Positions 62,252-64,000 of a DNA stretch of 64,000 bases are shown piece after piece (the stretch's first letter is position 1; each line of letters starts with the position of its first letter). The notes beneath the pieces were generated by a model. It was not told where the DNA came from. It worked only from the letters and a program-made list of their open reading frames with translations, and ran no database searches. The DNA comes from Streptomyces sp. B21-083 (GTDB lineage: Bacteria; Actinomycetota; Actinomycetes; Streptomycetales; Streptomycetaceae): contig NZ_JARUND010000001.1 in assembly GCF_036898825.1 (NCBI RefSeq), forward strand, positions 2,604,001-2,668,000. The letters run 5' to 3'. Both the position numbers and the translations under genes were made by a program.

Positions 62252-63634
62252 GTGACGACCACCGACAGCCACAGCTCCAAGGACCTCAGCCGCACCGCGT
62301 ACGACCACCTGTGGATGCACTTCACCCGCATGTCGTCCTACGAGAACGCTCCCGTCCCGACGATCGTCCGGGGCGAGGGCACGTACATCTTCGACGACAA
62401 GGGCCGGCGCTATCTCGACGGTCTGGCGGGGCTGTTCGTGGTCCAGGCCGGTCACGGCCGCGTCGAGCTGGCCGAGGCCGCCTTCAAGCAGGCGCAGGAG
62501 CTGGCGTTCTTCCCCGTGTGGTCGTACGCCCACCCGAAGGCGGTAGAGCTGGCGGAACGTCTGGCCGGCTATGCGCCGGGCGACCTCAACAAGGTCTTCT
62601 TCACCACCGGCGGCGGCGAGGCCGTCGAGACCGCCTGGAAGCTCGCCAAGCAGTACTTCAAGCTGGTCGGCAAGCCCACCAAGTACAAGGTCATCTCGCG
62701 TGCCGTCGCCTACCACGGCACCCCTCAGGGCGCCCTGTCCATCACCGGACTGCCGGCCCTGAAGGCCCCCTTCGAGCCGCTGGTCCCAGGCGCCCACAAG
62801 GTCCCGAACACCAACATCTACCGCGCCCCGATCCACGGCGACGACCCGGAGGCCTACGGCCGCTGGGCCGCCGACCAGATCGAGCAGGAGATCCTCTTCG
62901 AGGGCGCCGACACGGTGGCCGCCGTCTTCCTGGAGCCGGTGCAGAACGCGGGCGGCTGCTTCCCGCCCCCGCCCGGCTACTTCCAGCGGGTCCGCGAGAT
63001 CTGCGACCGCCATGACGTCCTGCTCGTCTCGGACGAGGTCATCTGCGCCTTCGGCCGCCTCGGCACGATGTTCGCGTGCGACAAGTTCGACTACGTACCC
63101 GACATGATCACCTGCGCCAAGGGCATGACCTCGGGCTACTCCCCGATCGGCGCCTGCATCATCTCGGACCGTCTCGCCGAGCCGTTCTACCAGGGCGACA
63201 ACACCTTCCTGCACGGCTACACCTTCGGCGGCCACCCGGTGTCCGCGGCCGTGGGCCTGGCCAACCTCGACCTGTTCGAGCGCGAGAACCTCAACCAACA
63301 TGTGCTGGACAACGAGGGCGCGTTCCGCTCGACCCTGGAGAAGCTGCACGACCTGCCGATCGTCGGTGACGTCCGCGGCAACGGCTTCTTCTACGGCATC
63401 GAACTGGTGAAGGACAAGGCGACCAAGGAGTCCTTCGACGCGGAGGAGACGGAACGTATCCTCTACGGCTTCCTCTCCAAGGCCCTCTTCGAGAACGGCC
63501 TGTACTGCCGTGCCGACGACCGCGGCGACCCGGTCGTCCAGCTCGCCCCGCCGCTGATCGCGAACCAGGAGACGTTCGACGAGATCGAACAGATCCTGCG
63601 CGCGACACTGACGGAGGCGTGGACGAAGCTCTAG
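62252..63634 (+). CDS. Class III aminotransferase, probable putrescine/polyamine:pyruvate aminotransferase
   Basis: A 460-residue PLP enzyme. It has LDGLAGLFVVQAGHGR near the start, the cofactor-phosphate block FFTTGGGEAVETAWKLAKQY, VLLVSDEVICAFGRLG and the PLP lysine in MITCAKGMTSGYSPIGAC (about 290), then GYTFGGHPVSAAVGLANL. This pattern resembles SpuC/omega-amino acid:pyruvate aminotransferases. GTG at 62252 begins 2 bp after the Lrp stop; an upstream GTG at 62234 overlaps lrp and is less likely. With the divergent aldehyde dehydrogenase it gives a transamination route for putrescine parallel to the oxidase route at 43-51 kb. Confidence 0.9.
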   Translation: MTTTDSHSSKDLSRTAYDHLWMHFTRMSSYENAPVPTIVRGEGTYIFDDKGRRYLDGLAGLFVVQAGHGRVELAEAAFKQAQELAFFPVWSYAHPKAVELAERLAGYAPGDLNKVFFTTGGGEAVETAWKLAKQYFKLVGKPTKYKVISRAVAYHGTPQGALSITGLPALKAPFEPLVPGAHKVPNTNIYRAPIHGDDPEAYGRWAADQIEQEILFEGADTVAAVFLEPVQNAGGCFPPPPGYFQRVREICDRHDVLLVSDEVICAFGRLGTMFACDKFDYVPDMITCAKGMTSGYSPIGACIISDRLAEPFYQGDNTFLHGYTFGGHPVSAAVGLANLDLFERENLNQHVLDNEGAFRSTLEKLHDLPIVGDVRGNGFFYGIELVKDKATKESFDAEETERILYGFLSKALFENGLYCRADDRGDPVVQLAPPLIANQETFDEIEQILRATLTEAWTKL

Positions 63635-63648
63635 CCCCCGGCGGCTCT

Positions 63649-63695
63649 GCGGCCCGGGTGCACCCGTACGAGTGGGATGGGTGCACCCGGGCCGC
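63649..63695 (+). terminator. Large perfect hairpin after the aminotransferase
   Basis: GCGGCCCGGGTGCACCC, 13-base loop, GGGTGCACCCGGGCCGC: a perfect 17-bp stem, 15 bp beyond the stop codon. Confidence 0.9.
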
Positions 63696-63816
63696 GTGCT
63701 GTCCGGCGTTCCCGGCCCACATCCTTAGCGTGCCCTGTAACCGATCGGCCCTGTCTTCGTTCCCCCGCACGGGGGATGGACTCAGGGAATTACGGATCTG
63801 AACGAGGTGTACGCCC

Positions 63817-64000
63817 ATGGTGGCCCCGCCGGACAACGACGTGCTCTGGGCACGCGCCCTGCACTACCAGCACAACGACGGCTCGCCTGCGCTGAGCGGC
63901 GTCTCGCTCGGTGTCCGTGAGGGCGAGATCCTCGCCGTCAGCGGCCCGCGCGGCAGCGGCAAGACGACCCTGCTGCGCTGCCTGTCGGGCCTGGTACGAC
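63817..64000 (+). CDS. ABC transporter ATP-binding protein, N-terminal part (runs off the window)
   Basis: The first 61 codons are visible from ATG 63817: [19 protein letters not shown], then [20 protein letters not shown] and Walker A in [18 protein letters not shown]. This is an ABC ATPase with the usual A-loop region and P-loop. The remaining motifs lie beyond the right edge. GAGG at 63804-63807 is a modest ribosome site. The transported substrate is unknown; the position after the polyamine aminotransferase may or may not be meaningful. Confidence 0.85.
   Translation, partial: MVAPPDNDVLWARALHYQHNDGSPALSGVSLGVREGEILAVSGPRGSGKTTLLRCLSGLVR

Overview
This is a high-GC actinobacterial chromosome segment, almost certainly from a Streptomyces. 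The signs are very strong G/C bias at third codon positions, frequent GTG starts, Tat-type lipoprotein leaders, GC-rich hairpin terminators, several dispersed intergenic repeats of a kind common in Streptomyces, and the order nusA-rimP ... proS ... ispG-rseP-dxr. No tRNA, rRNA, CRISPR array, prophage or antibiotic assembly-line gene was seen.

Left part (1-11.3 kb) is core. It holds the nusA start, rimP, a lipoprotein gene coupled to a ferritin-like (DUF4439) gene, a frameshifted APH-family gene, a decayed gene ending in a ferredoxin-like module, proS, two GNAT acetyltransferases and the isoprenoid/protease run ispG, rseP, dxr. At 11.5-11.8 kb a solo right end resembling IS200/IS605 (TnpB/omega-RNA) abuts the tail of a lamin-tail-domain gene. 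A VLCAD-like acyl-CoA dehydrogenase follows.

Middle part (14.1-33.6 kb) reads as a complete xyloglucan utilisation locus. Two secreted backbone enzymes (GH74 and GH12) would cut the polymer outside the cell. A lipoprotein solute-binding protein and two permeases would import the oligosaccharides; the ATPase is missing and presumably supplied elsewhere. Four leaderless, cytoplasmic exo-enzymes match the side chains and backbone: GH95 (fucose), GH42 (galactose), GH31 (xylose) and GH3 (glucose). A LacI regulator heads the locus. The 14-bp palindrome TCGAAGCGCTTCGA occurs upstream of lacI and in the divergent promoter between the transporter operon and GH3, tying both ends into one predicted regulon. 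A sulfotransferase-like gene sits inside without an obvious role. The GH95 enzyme carries a roughly 127-residue Gly/Pro-rich, collagen-like in-frame insertion.

Right part (34-63.6 kb) is dominated by GABA and polyamine catabolism. It contains an aldehyde dehydrogenase with a PucR regulator, gabT, a putrescine-type ABC importer (potABCD) with an FAD amine oxidase and an aminobutyraldehyde dehydrogenase, and further right a second aminobutyraldehyde dehydrogenase divergent from an Lrp/AsnC regulator and a class III aminotransferase. Between these are a VirD4/FtsK-like membrane ATPase, a PAP2 phosphatase, a NADAR protein, a DUF4190 membrane protein, a frameshifted adenosine deaminase, a glycerophosphodiesterase, an ECF sigma factor fused to a membrane and extracytoplasmic region, a serine beta-lactamase-like hydrolase with an 8 x 7-bp repeat beside its ribosome site, and a divergent XRE regulator/SDR pair sharing a 31-bp palindrome. 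The window ends inside an ABC transporter ATPase gene.

Two genes (APH-like and adenosine deaminase) each appear broken by loss of one C in a C-run, so both could be sequencing errors rather than real pseudogenes.
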